Shown here piece after piece: positions 36,423 through 45,321 of a DNA stretch of 64,000 nucleotides. The stretch covers positions 1 to 64,000 of the forward strand of contig NZ_SJOH01000012.1 of assembly GCF_004331285.1 (NCBI RefSeq), in the 5' to 3' direction. This stretch comes from Acinetobacter sp. ANC 3781. Lineage in GTDB: Bacteria; Pseudomonadota; Gammaproteobacteria; Pseudomonadales; Moraxellaceae. Positions within the stretch are counted from its first letter, which is position 1; each line of letters begins with the position of its first letter. The translations under genes and the position numbers were made by a program. The notes below the pieces were generated by a model, which searched no databases, was not told the origin of the DNA, and saw nothing but the letters and a program-made list of their open reading frames with translations.

Positions 36423-38204
36423 ATGCCAATTTATAATGCCCCACTTGCAGATATGAAATTCATCCTGAATGATGTTTTTAATGCCGAGCAATTCTGGCAA
36501 GCCAATGAAAATCTTGCCCACGTTGATGCTGCAACTGCAGAAGCCATTCTCGAAGAAATGGCAAAATTTGCGCAAAACGTTACGCATCCGCTCAACCGCA
36601 CGGGTGATGAAGAAGGCGCAAAGTATGAAAATGGCAAGGTAACTACACCTGCTGGCTTCAAAGAAGCCTTCAAACAATATGCAGATGGCGGCTGGATTGG
36701 TTTAGGTGCAGACGAGGAATGGGGCGGTCAAGGCATGCCAAAAATGCTTACGGTACTTGCGGATGAAATGCTATTCGCCACCAATCCATCATTCCTGCTT
36801 TATCCGTTGCTTTCTGTAGGTGCGGGTATGGCGTTAAACAGTTACGCATCTCAAGAGCAAAAAGAAACGTATTTACCTAAAATTTACTCTGGCGAATGGT
36901 CAGGTACCATGTGCTTAACTGAGCCACATGCAGGTACAGACTTAGGTATTATTAAAACCAAAGCTGAACGCAATGAAGATGGTACCTATGATATTACTGG
37001 TACTAAAATCTTTATTACTGGCGGTGACCACGACTTAGCAGAAAATATCATCCATTTAGTTTTAGCTAAAACCCCAGATGCACCGGCAGGTTCACGGGGT
37101 ATTTCATTATTCATCGTGCCTAAATTCGTGGTGAATGAAGATGGTACTGTAGGTGAACGTAATGCCGCAGGCCCAGGTTCAATTGAACATAAAATGGGGA
37201 TTAAAGCCTCTGCAACTTGCGTGATGAACTTCGACGGTGCCAAAGGTTATCTGGTGGGCAAAGAAAACGAAGGTCTTGCAGCCATGTTTGTGATGATGAA
37301 TTACGAACGTTTATCCATGGGTCTACAAGGCTTGGGTGCATCTGAATTTGCTTATCAAAATGCGGCGCAATATGCGACTGACCGTATTCAAGGACGTAGC
37401 GCTTCTGGCATTCAATCGCCTGCCAAAGCTGCGGACAGCATTTTGGTACATGGTGATGTACGTCGTATGCTACTCAATGCACGTGCAAATAACGAAGCTT
37501 CGCGCGCATTTGCAGTTTACGTGGGGCAACAACTGGATATTACCAAGTTCTCTACCGATCCTGAAGCTGTAAAAGCAGCCAATAATCGCGTGGCACTGCT
37601 CACTCCAGTTGCGAAAGCATATTTAACAGATACTGCTTTTGATGCAGTGATTGATGCGCAAATGGTGTTTGGTGGACATGGCTTCATTCGTGAATGGGGT
37701 ATGGAACAGTGCGTACGTGACTTACGTATTGCACAAATTTATGAAGGCACTAACGGTGTTCAATCTCAAGATTTGATTGGTCGTAAAACCATTAAATGTA
37801 ACGGCGAGTTTATTGCTGAATATATTCAGGAAATTCGTGACTTTGCCAACAATTTAGATGCTGATCTTAACTTCATTAAAGATGCAACCCTAGATGCAGC
37901 TACTGAAGTTGAATCTGTGACTCAATACGTGATTGAAGCTGCACGTGAAAATGTTGAATTTTCGAACTCTGCTGCGGTAGATTACCTGCATGCTGTCGGT
38001 CTTTTAAGCTTCTCTTACATGTTCGCAAAAATTGCCAATGCGGCGAAAGCGAAAGATGGCGAGTTCTATCAAAACAAATTGGCACTGGCTCAATACTTCG
38101 TGCAACGCATTTTGCCTGAACTTGCACTGCGTATCACCAAAGTAAAAGCAGGTTCTGAAGTGATCATGAACTTTAGTGCAGATTACTTTACCAGCCAATC
38201 TTAA
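36423..38204 (+). CDS. Acyl-CoA dehydrogenase (large, about 593 residues), second paralogue
   Basis: Second member of the tandem pair, 593 residues, with the same domain order as its neighbour. Shared motifs include GTMCLTEPHAGTDLG, KIFITGGDHD, SIEHKMGIKASATC and MVFGGHGFIREWGMEQCVRDLRI followed by IYEGTNGVQ. The sequences diverge most in the C-terminal 130 residues, which suggests different chain-length preference. It has its own presumed promoter region and terminator. Exact substrates cannot be read from the sequence. Confidence 0.94.
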   Translation: MPIYNAPLADMKFILNDVFNAEQFWQANENLAHVDAATAEAILEEMAKFAQNVTHPLNRTGDEEGAKYENGKVTTPAGFKEAFKQYADGGWIGLGADEEWGGQGMPKMLTVLADEMLFATNPSFLLYPLLSVGAGMALNSYASQEQKETYLPKIYSGEWSGTMCLTEPHAGTDLGIIKTKAERNEDGTYDITGTKIFITGGDHDLAENIIHLVLAKTPDAPAGSRGISLFIVPKFVVNEDGTVGERNAAGPGSIEHKMGIKASATCVMNFDGAKGYLVGKENEGLAAMFVMMNYERLSMGLQGLGASEFAYQNAAQYATDRIQGRSASGIQSPAKAADSILVHGDVRRMLLNARANNEASRAFAVYVGQQLDITKFSTDPEAVKAANNRVALLTPVAKAYLTDTAFDAVIDAQMVFGGHGFIREWGMEQCVRDLRIAQIYEGTNGVQSQDLIGRKTIKCNGEFIAEYIQEIRDFANNLDADLNFIKDATLDAATEVESVTQYVIEAARENVEFSNSAAVDYLHAVGLLSFSYMFAKIANAAKAKDGEFYQNKLALAQYFVQRILPELALRITKVKAGSEVIMNFSADYFTSQS

Positions 38205-38220
38205 TTTAAATCAAATTTAA

Positions 38221-38249
38221 AAAACGCCTGCATTGTCAGGCGTTTTTTT
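38221..38249. terminator. Bidirectional terminator
   Basis: AAAACGCCTG / CAGGCGTTTT around CATTGT with T-runs on both strands. It serves the second dehydrogenase gene and the convergent 69-residue gene. Confidence 0.85.
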
Positions 38250-38262
38250 CATCTAGAATTAA

Positions 38263-38472
38263 TTAAATCTTTTCAATAATAATAGAATCTGAGATTTTTT
38301 TACTGCTTTGGGCATCTTGCTGATGTTTCAAAATCTTAATTATCCCTTCAGATTGTAAATTTTCACATAAGGCAATCAGCTTCTGCATTTCATCACCTTT
38401 AATACCCGAACCTAAAATGAGTTTTTTACCATTTTGTAAACTATTAATTTTTGTTTGAATTGTTTCTAACAT
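38263..38472 (-). CDS. Small protein of unknown function (69 residues)
   Basis: Not a family I recognise. From the ATG at 38472 (AAGGAAACGAAA just upstream) it is 69 residues and has no signal peptide, membrane segment or cysteine pair. The N-terminal part (MLETIQTKINSLQNGKKLIL) and the middle (GDEMQKLIALCENLQSEG) are amphipathic, and the tail is Lys/Ile-rich. It has a tidy ribosome site and a shared terminator, so it is probably a real gene. The longer in-frame reading to 38502 has no ribosome site. Confidence 0.65.
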   Translation of the reverse strand: MLETIQTKINSLQNGKKLILGSGIKGDEMQKLIALCENLQSEGIIKILKHQQDAQSSKKISDSIIIEKI

Positions 38473-38654
38473 TTTCGTTTCCTTGATTAATGAAATAACC
38501 ACCTACACAATATATCAATTCAGTATAAAAAAAATACAGCCCATTGAATTATTTATAACATTCAACTGTCTTGAGTGTTAATGTGCATGAAACTTGCATA
38601 GTTTTTAATACCAGTTTCATGCAAATACTCATCTAATATACAAGGAGGAAAAAC

Positions 38655-39152
38655 ATGCCAAAACCTGATGCCAAAGTTGAAAAAATTGAAACCCTCCTCG
38701 ACCGTTTTGGAAATCTTGCCGTAGAAAGTTTTCATTATATTGCGCTATTTATTATTGGCTGTATGGTGATCTGGTCTGCGGGTCATACCGTATTTCACAT
38801 TCTTACCGTGAAACAATTCGCCACCATTGATGATATTCTGCTGTTATTTATCTATCTTGAACTGGGTGCGATGGTGGGCATTTATTTCAAGACCAATCAT
38901 ATGCCGGTGCGCTTTCTAATTTATATTGCCATCACTGCCCTGACCCGCCTGCTTATATCTGACATTCAACATGACCATAAAGCAGATATGGACTTAGTGA
39001 TTATTACTGGTTCGATTTTGATTTTAGCTTTTGCAATCTTGGTGGTGCGTTATGCCTCCTGGACTTATCCTTCTGTCATTCGTGACAAACATAGTGAAAA
39101 CTCCTTGCCAGAAGGTAAAACGCCACGTCCGCAAGATGATGAGTTGGCTTAA
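38655..39152 (+). CDS. psiE: PsiE-family membrane protein
   Basis: A 165-residue inner-membrane protein of the phosphate-starvation-inducible PsiE family. Four hydrophobic segments lie at about 24-45, 60-82, 88-104 and 115-138. The motif EVGAMVGIYFKTNHMPVRFLIYIAITALTR appears here as LGAMVGIYFKTNHMPV. The function of PsiE is unknown. Translation should be strong (AAGGAGGAAAAAC before the ATG). No PhoB box was recognised by eye. Confidence 0.9.
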   Translation: MPKPDAKVEKIETLLDRFGNLAVESFHYIALFIIGCMVIWSAGHTVFHILTVKQFATIDDILLLFIYLELGAMVGIYFKTNHMPVRFLIYIAITALTRLLISDIQHDHKADMDLVIITGSILILAFAILVVRYASWTYPSVIRDKHSENSLPEGKTPRPQDDELA

Positions 39153-39253
39153 TATTCTTTATTCACCCTGCTTCCATGAAATGCGGATTTTCTGAATATA
39201 TCTATGCTTCAGCCGGGAGAGGCCAAATTCCAATTTGAATATAAAGGCAAAAT

Positions 39254-39279
39254 AAAAGCAGGCCTATGCCTGCTTTTTT
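39254..39279. terminator. Bidirectional terminator
   Basis: AAAAGCAGGC / GCCTGCTTTT around CTAT. It sits between convergent psiE and the RcnB-like gene and has T-runs for both strands. Confidence 0.85.
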
Positions 39280-39289
39280 AATCTTTATT

Positions 39290-39799
39290 CTAACGATTCG
39301 GTACTAACACATAGCGCCCATTTTCAAAGATCCAGTACGTTCCATTCGGCGGTGCAGGCAAACCTACGCGGCGCCAATCGGTGATTAAGGTATAGTTTGA
39401 ACTTTCAATTCTTACTGTATTTGGATCGCCATTTACCCAACTATAACTTTGTGAATTCTGGGTAATGGTCGTTGGTGCCTGATATTGAATACTAATGCCA
39501 TTTTGTATCGGCGGATATCCGCCATGTGGCGGACGTGATGGATAATGCTGGTAATGGGGGTGATTTTGCGGGTAATTATTTTGCGGATAACGATTATATG
39601 GATGGTTATTTTGTGAATAGCCAGGATGCTGCTGTGGATAATTATTTTGTGGATAGCCAGTTTGAGGGTAACTAGGCCGATGCTGATACTTGCTGGTATC
39701 TACCCCACGATAATTAGACCACTTGTTTTCTGCTTGCGTAGTTGCAGCAGCTCCCAAAAGCACCATGCCACCCAGAGTACAAATAACTGCCACTTTCAT
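39290..39799 (-). CDS. RcnB-family periplasmic protein with Tyr-Pro-Gln-Asn repeats
   Basis: A 169-residue exported protein. A signal peptide runs to about residue 23 (cut after TTQA). Residues about 39-92 are low-complexity, with repeated YPQNN-, HP- and GY-type units rich in Tyr, Pro, Gln, Asn and His. The C-terminal 35 residues (TDWRRVGLPAPPNGTYWIFENGRYVLV) fit the RcnB domain seen in nickel/cobalt homeostasis proteins. The His/Tyr-rich linker could bind metal, but this is only a suggestion. It stands alone. Confidence 0.82.
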   Translation of the reverse strand: MKVAVICTLGGMVLLGAAATTQAENKWSNYRGVDTSKYQHRPSYPQTGYPQNNYPQQHPGYSQNNHPYNRYPQNNYPQNHPHYQHYPSRPPHGGYPPIQNGISIQYQAPTTITQNSQSYSWVNGDPNTVRIESSNYTLITDWRRVGLPAPPNGTYWIFENGRYVLVPNR

Positions 39800-39997
39800 C
39801 AGAGCCTCCGAACGACATTCATCGTATATAGTTTATAAAGCCTATTTTAGTCCCTAGTTTAGGCTAAAAAATGAATAAAAAACCATCTAATGCAATGTTT
39901 TGTAAATTAAATAGCCGGTTAATTTGATGCTTTAGTGCATCTAGGCAGTTGTTATGTTTATGCTAAGATATTCTTTTTTGTTACTGGATCAAACAGA

Positions 39998-40447
39998 GTG
40001 ACTGATTTAAGTTTTGACCGCCTACATCAATTTTTTTGTAAAGTACCGAGCGTACAAGAAGCATTGATTGATGCTTATGGTTCAGATGGTCAACATGCAT
40101 GGTGGTTTAAATTTCAAATTAATGTCGAACACCCTCTGGCATGGCAAACCGTTCAGGAATTGGGTCATGTACTGAATTACATTTCCAAAAATGAACGTCT
40201 TCCAACCCAGTTCTTACCTGTTTCACCACCGCCCTATATGAATGGTGAAGCGAAAGAATTTTTGGCTTGGGTGATTCAATGCAATCATCCTGACTTCTCA
40301 CCCGATGTGGTTTGCGACTGGTTAGAAGCGCGTTTACCGCAACCGGTTGAAGATGAAAGCCAGTGGACAATTAAAACCGATTTAAAAGAACTGGATAAAA
40401 TGAAAGATGCCGATCTGGATAAATTAGTTCCGCCGAATCCACAATAA
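39998..40447 (+). CDS. Conserved hypothetical protein (149 residues)
   Basis: I do not recognise this family. The most credible start is GTG at 39998, which gives VTDLSFDRLHQFFCKVPS at the N terminus; upstream codons read into an AT-rich leader. The protein is soluble, rich in Trp, Asp, Glu and Pro, has no signal peptide, and contains HAWWFKFQINVEHPLAWQ and NHPDFSPDVVCDWLEARL. The codon use is like that of its neighbours. A perfect terminator follows. Confidence 0.72.
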   Translation: MTDLSFDRLHQFFCKVPSVQEALIDAYGSDGQHAWWFKFQINVEHPLAWQTVQELGHVLNYISKNERLPTQFLPVSPPPYMNGEAKEFLAWVIQCNHPDFSPDVVCDWLEARLPQPVEDESQWTIKTDLKELDKMKDADLDKLVPPNPQ

Positions 40448-40458
40448 TATCTTGAGTC

Positions 40459-40485
40459 AAAAAAAGCGCATTATGCGCTTTTTTA
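40459..40485 (+). terminator. Terminator of the 149-residue protein gene
   Basis: AAAAAAGCGCA / TGCGCTTTTTT stem, symmetrical, so it could act on both strands. It lies 12 bases after the stop. Confidence 0.85.
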
Positions 40486-40604
40486 TCTTTAACAGATTTA
40501 ATTTCCCTAACACGCAAAGAGATGAGAAGCACTACTCTGTTAGGAAGAGATAAATACCTCCCTTGCGAAACAATGTTTCTCACCCTTTAAAAAAGGGAGG
40601 AGCA

Positions 40605-42068
40605 TTAGAAGGTAGACAACCCACTCCATTCCATAAAGCGGTAAATGCCATATTTGAGTTTCGATTCATCTGCATATTGACTGTAACCCACACTCATATT
40701 TTTGCCATCCAGGTTTGACCAGGCGGTATCAAAATATTGATTGGCCTCTGTAAAGACTTGAGCCTGTGATGCACCCACCACGCGTAAATTGGTTTCCAAA
40801 TTATAATTTTTAATATTACGTGCAGTGAAATTCGCAGAACCTAAAATCAATTCCGAGTTCTGTGTATTACGTTTCACAATCATCTTGCTGTGACACTGCT
40901 CCCCTTGGGTATTGCACCAGCGCACAGGCACACCCCCAGCATTCAATTCAGAGGCCACTTGACGATTGGGAATACCATTCTTCTGGCGACCAAAAGCATC
41001 TTTATTTGGATCAAGCAATACACGAAGTCTTACCCCACGTTCATGCGCGGCAATTAAGGCCTTCACAATATGCCGTTCAGACAAATAGAACATCGCCAGA
41101 TCAATCTGCTCTTGCGGTTTTGCAGTTTCAATTAATTTTAATGTTTCATCAAAAATGGCTTTTTCAGTCAGTACCTGCACTTGAGGTAAAGACTTTTCCC
41201 CTTCAAACTCACCGACAATCACCATCGGAATATCACCTTTGGACATTCGTCCCACAGCCTGTTCGGTTTTTAACACATCGACTGCGGTATTGCCTGAAAC
41301 GACCAATGCCACGTTGGAATGACGTGAGCTGCCATCATGAGGATTTGCAGAAGTGACTAAAGCTTTCCAACCCTGAGCCGTATCGACCACCAAAGTTTTA
41401 CGGTGATTGGCTTTGAAATTAAACAGGCTGAAATAACTACGCAGGGTGATTTTTTCATGACCAAATGGATTAGAAAGCCAGCCTCTTTCAGGATTATTGC
41501 CTGCATCCTGACAACAGATATACCAAAGGCCTGACCATAAAGGATTGGATGCGCGTAACGGTCTTAAATCGGTTTCAATGACATCAATACCGGCTGAACG
41601 TAGCTGGCGATAATGTTCGGGTGCAACACCGCCATAGACTGAATTAATCGGGTCAGTAATGACTTTAATATCAATATTTGGCTGAACGCCACGTTTTGCA
41701 ATTAAGGCATCGGTTAACTGTTGCGCGAGTGGACGATGCGCTAAGGTCGATTCCCCCACTTCCTTATTGAATAAAAACATATCCAGCACAATGGTCGTTT
41801 GTGCCTCATCAATCATTTTTAACATTTCATTAAAAATGACCTGATTTTGTTGTTGTTTGCCACTGGCATCAATATAGGTTTGATCTGCTAAAAACTTCAC
41901 CTCGGCATGACGCAACTTACCTGTGAAATACAAACCCTCCGGCAGGGGTTTATAAGTGTGATAAATTGCAGATGAGAGATATCCCAAAGCCAATAAACTG
42001 ATCATCACGCCCACATAACGACGGCGTGACCAATTCAATTTCTGATGAATTCGTTGAAAAATACGCAT
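40605..42068 (-). CDS. Phospholipase D-superfamily membrane protein
   Basis: A 487-residue member of the phospholipase D superfamily, resembling cardiolipin synthases. A membrane anchor at residues 19-36 follows a basic N terminus. The first HKD motif is complete (His222, Lys224, Asp229 in NHRKTLVVD, followed by SANPHDGSS). In the second, His393 and Lys395 of CHSKMIVKR are present but the Asp position is Arg400; the GSANFT segment that follows is normal. It may make or remodel cardiolipin or hydrolyse phospholipids. It is transcribed leftward after znuD, with a terminator-like hairpin just before its start codon. Confidence 0.87.
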   Translation of the reverse strand: MRIFQRIHQKLNWSRRRYVGVMISLLALGYLSSAIYHTYKPLPEGLYFTGKLRHAEVKFLADQTYIDASGKQQQNQVIFNEMLKMIDEAQTTIVLDMFLFNKEVGESTLAHRPLAQQLTDALIAKRGVQPNIDIKVITDPINSVYGGVAPEHYRQLRSAGIDVIETDLRPLRASNPLWSGLWYICCQDAGNNPERGWLSNPFGHEKITLRSYFSLFNFKANHRKTLVVDTAQGWKALVTSANPHDGSSRHSNVALVVSGNTAVDVLKTEQAVGRMSKGDIPMVIVGEFEGEKSLPQVQVLTEKAIFDETLKLIETAKPQEQIDLAMFYLSERHIVKALIAAHERGVRLRVLLDPNKDAFGRQKNGIPNRQVASELNAGGVPVRWCNTQGEQCHSKMIVKRNTQNSELILGSANFTARNIKNYNLETNLRVVGASQAQVFTEANQYFDTAWSNLDGKNMSVGYSQYADESKLKYGIYRFMEWSGLSTF

Positions 42069-42071
42069 AAC

Positions 42072-42109
42072 AAAAAACCTAGTCCAATGGCATCAGACTA
42101 GGTTTTTTT
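42072..42109 (-). terminator. Terminator-like hairpin between znuD and the phospholipase D gene
   Basis: AACCTAGTC / GACTAGGTT arms with a 12-base loop and T-runs. It lies only three bases before the phospholipase D start codon, so its arm overlaps that gene's ribosome site. Confidence 0.75.
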
Positions 42110-42174
42110 GCTTTATTTTTCAAGAGGATTTCTGTGACTCTATCCTGAACAAATTCATCTAATCCAACTTTTGC

Positions 42175-44232
42175 CTAGAAACCGAATTCTAAACCGACAC
42201 TAAAATTACGTCCGACTTGCGGAATATTCGACAGGAATGAAGCATGTGAATAAACCTGTTCATCCAGCAAGTTATTGGCTTTAAAATACACCCGATAATC
42301 ATTATTCTTGGCATATTTTCCAGCATAAGAGACACCAACATTCAGCATGTTATAACCATCAGTTTCCTGCTCATAACTTGTGATTTTGTCCTGATTAAAC
42401 ACATGGTAATATTCGGCCAGACCTGACCAATGGTCATCAAAACTTGCATCCACTTTGGTTCCTAAACGACCGGCTGGGACACGGGGTGCATTTTCACCCT
42501 CAATCTTGCCACGTACATAATCACCAAATAGCCCCACTTTATAAGTATCGTTTAAAGCATAAGAGACTTGTGCTTCTGTACCATAAAACTTGGCTTTATC
42601 TTGGGTGTAATCGACCAGACGAAAGTTTTCATAGCGATCTGTCGTTGCCGCATAAATGTAGTTGTCAAACCAGTTGTGATAGACATGCACATGATAGTCC
42701 AGTGGGCCATTTTCATAATGCAAGCCAAGCTCCAGATTATTGGATTTTTCTGCGCTTAAATTTTCATTTCCGCGTTCATAAGTATTGGTCGCGAAATGTT
42801 TACCATTGGCATATAGTTCTTGCGCCAAAGGTAAACGTTCTTGATGAGAGCCAACCAGCGATAATTTATAACTCGGTGCAAATGCCCAGTTCACAGCGCC
42901 AGAATAGGAAAAACCGTAATCATCAAAATCTTTTTTATTGGAATCAATCTGAATTTTCTGCTGATCTAAACGTGCGCCCAGTTCAACATGAACATCATTA
43001 AACTGTTTATGTTCTAAAGCAAACAGGCTCCACTTTTGTGTTTTGGTCGGATCCAATAAAGATTCTTCGCCCGTAATATTCAGCTTTTGCTGGTTATATT
43101 GAGCACCGATTACCCCTTCCCAATTCGCAACAGGGTTATGAACCAATTCCAAGCGTGCATCATAACCCTGACTTTTAAAATTGGTCATGACTGAATTTTC
43201 TTCAATTTCATCATGCTTATAGTCAGTATAACTGGCATGAGCACGCAGCTTTTGAAAACCAGAAAAAGGATCGCTGAGTTCGGTACGGAAATCATAGCGC
43301 TCTGATTTTAAATCGACCCACGGCCCAGCAACGTGATCATGCTCTTCATCATGATCATGTCCATCATGGTTCAACGCATGACCTGTATGATCGCCACAAA
43401 AAAGTTCATTGTCATGCGGATGACAGTCTTCATATTCATGGCTATGTCCGGGTAAACCATACTGATCTTGACGATTACTATATGAAATACCGCTGAAGCC
43501 TCGGTCGTGAATCCAGGATAAACCGACATTTACCGTTTCGCCTTTTGCAAAGGTATTGTCTACACGACGCTCTTTTTCACCTTCATGAACATAATCAGGC
43601 GCAATATAGCTGTTGGCATCACGTTTCGAACCTTCAACACGTAAAGCCACCTGATCAGTTAAAGCAACGGTCGCCCCTGCACTGGCTAATTTTTCATCAC
43701 TGCCCGAGTTGTAGCGTAAGCCGACTTGCCCTTCATAACCTTTTTCCGGCATTTGGGTCGGAATTTTATTGTCGGTAACATTGACCAATCCGCCCACTGT
43801 ACCTGCGCTATACAGCAAGGTCGATGGACCACGAATAATTTCAACTTGTTTGGCTAAAATAGGATCAACTGTTACTGCATGGTCTGGTGAAAGTGTTGAG
43901 ACATCAGCAGTTTCAGAAGCATGTTGTAAAACTTTAACACGTGGCCCATCTTGCCCACGAATCACTGGACGGCTTGAGCCTGCACCATACTGGTTTGAAG
44001 ATACGCCAAGCTCACCCGCCAATGCATCCCCAATGGTGACGCCACCTTGTGCAAGCTTTTTATGATCAATCACCTGATCTGCAACTGCAAAATCGGCTGC
44101 CGACTGCACCAAGGGATGAGCCTGCAATTTAATCGTTTCTAATTGTTGGTCTTGGCTCGGGTTCTCTGCAAAGACAGCAGGTGCAATAACGGCAAAAATA
44201 GAGAGGGGAATTAAATTTTTATGAAAAGACAT
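42175..44232 (-). CDS. znuD: TonB-dependent zinc receptor ZnuD
   Basis: Outer-membrane receptor for zinc. The 685 residues begin with a signal peptide to about residue 22, then a plug with RPVIRGQDGPRVKVLQ and RGPSTLLYSAGTVGGLVNV, then the barrel ending in VGLEFGF. Residues 263-300 form a loop with eleven histidines, many acidic residues and two cysteines (Cys270, Cys279), the type of external zinc-trapping loop known from ZnuD of Neisseria and Acinetobacter. A perfect Zur operator lies 31 bases upstream of the start. The signal peptide, receptor and operator together make the assignment strong. Confidence 0.95.
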   Translation of the reverse strand: MSFHKNLIPLSIFAVIAPAVFAENPSQDQQLETIKLQAHPLVQSAADFAVADQVIDHKKLAQGGVTIGDALAGELGVSSNQYGAGSSRPVIRGQDGPRVKVLQHASETADVSTLSPDHAVTVDPILAKQVEIIRGPSTLLYSAGTVGGLVNVTDNKIPTQMPEKGYEGQVGLRYNSGSDEKLASAGATVALTDQVALRVEGSKRDANSYIAPDYVHEGEKERRVDNTFAKGETVNVGLSWIHDRGFSGISYSNRQDQYGLPGHSHEYEDCHPHDNELFCGDHTGHALNHDGHDHDEEHDHVAGPWVDLKSERYDFRTELSDPFSGFQKLRAHASYTDYKHDEIEENSVMTNFKSQGYDARLELVHNPVANWEGVIGAQYNQQKLNITGEESLLDPTKTQKWSLFALEHKQFNDVHVELGARLDQQKIQIDSNKKDFDDYGFSYSGAVNWAFAPSYKLSLVGSHQERLPLAQELYANGKHFATNTYERGNENLSAEKSNNLELGLHYENGPLDYHVHVYHNWFDNYIYAATTDRYENFRLVDYTQDKAKFYGTEAQVSYALNDTYKVGLFGDYVRGKIEGENAPRVPAGRLGTKVDASFDDHWSGLAEYYHVFNQDKITSYEQETDGYNMLNVGVSYAGKYAKNNDYRVYFKANNLLDEQVYSHASFLSNIPQVGRNFSVGLEFGF

Positions 44233-44262
44233 GGAACTGGCTCAAGGCTTTGATTTTTGAAT

Positions 44263-44281
44263 AATGTTATAATATAACATT
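44263..44281. promoter_or_regulatory. Zur operator, perfect 9-1-9 palindrome
   Basis: AATGTTATAATATAACATT is a perfect palindrome around one central base and matches the core of the gamma-proteobacterial Zur box. It sits just upstream of znuD (start 44232), so zinc-loaded Zur should repress the gene. It is also 97 bases ahead of the divergent DUF4184 gene. Confidence 0.9.
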
Positions 44282-44377
44282 TCATTATTTTTGCAATAAA
44301 AAACATTTCCTTTCTCTATCTTCAGATAGACTGGATTTCAGTTTTGCTCACAGATAAGTAAATTTTAAAGTTTTTAG

Positions 44378-45145
44378 ATGCCCTTTACGATCTCACATGC
44401 TGTTTTAGCCCCTCCCCTTGCCAAACTCACAGGCTATCGTTTGCCCATCTCGGCACTTGCCATTGGCACTATGACGCCTGACCTTTACCGCCTGTTTACT
44501 TCAGAAACTTACGATATATCACACCAATGGCAAGGCTTAATAGTTCCAAATCTATTGATTGGTTTAAGTTTTTGCTTGCTGTGGTATGGTCTTTATCGAC
44601 CGGTGATTTTTCGATGGATTGGGCTAGTCAAGCCAATCGATTATGGTTCCTTCGATAAAATGACGGGATTTATTCTCTGTGTCATCCTTGCTTTGCTCGT
44701 TGGAATTTCTAGCCATTTAATTTGGGATGGTCTGACCCATTCAGACTTTAGGACCTTTGCTTTTGATCAATTTTTAAATCGACCGGTTTCATTGTTTGAT
44801 CATATCTATCCAATGCATCGTGTGTTGCAGATTGGCACCTCCATCCTGGCTTTACCGTTTATGGCATGGATGGGCAGGCATTATTATCTAAAACATAAAC
44901 AGGCGGATTTTGTTGGAACTAAAATCAAGATCTCTAGCTTCTTTATTCTGCTGACCTCATTGCTCGCTGCTGGTTTTTATTATCTGCAATTTTTAAAGAC
45001 ACTGGGATCAAATCCTTGGTCAACCGACCTCTATTCATTTATCGGTCGCTCGGTAAATCAATTTTCAAGCGTATTTTTAATTACTTTTAGCTTAGGTTGT
45101 GTGCTCTTTCTATTTTTAGACAGAAACCACCATCTAGATAAATAA
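44378..45145 (+). CDS. DUF4184-family membrane protein
   Basis: A 255-residue polytopic membrane protein of the DUF4184 family. The N terminus PFTISHAVLAPPL, then PISALAIGTMTPDLYR, is the family start, and SHLIWDGLTH and HIYPMHRVLQ carry conserved histidines that recall membrane-bound metal-dependent hydrolases (YdjM type). About six hydrophobic segments follow. The function is unknown. It is divergent from znuD, with the Zur operator between, so zinc-dependent control is possible but unproven. Confidence 0.83.
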   Translation: MPFTISHAVLAPPLAKLTGYRLPISALAIGTMTPDLYRLFTSETYDISHQWQGLIVPNLLIGLSFCLLWYGLYRPVIFRWIGLVKPIDYGSFDKMTGFILCVILALLVGISSHLIWDGLTHSDFRTFAFDQFLNRPVSLFDHIYPMHRVLQIGTSILALPFMAWMGRHYYLKHKQADFVGTKIKISSFFILLTSLLAAGFYYLQFLKTLGSNPWSTDLYSFIGRSVNQFSSVFLITFSLGCVLFLFLDRNHHLDK

Positions 45146-45321
45146 ACGATGAGAAGTTAAAGAATATTATCCAGATCAAGCAATCTCAGCATTGAAATTG
45201 TGATGATTCTTGATCTTGTTCTTGTGACAAAATCCTCAAAGAGGCATAATTCACTATTCAAAAGCGGTGCGCTGTTTACGTATACGCTGACCTTAACCCA
45301 TATAGTTGGATTTTTTACGCT

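Noticed and set aside
40540..40604. Another structured dispersed repeat after the phospholipase D gene
   Set aside because: CTCCCTT/AAGGGAG and other small inverted repeats are visible, but they do not align with the three-hairpin element.
44263..44281. Fur box
   Set aside because: The palindrome fits Zur (TGTTATA-N-TATAACA) rather than the Fur GATAAT hexamers, and the gene is a zinc receptor.
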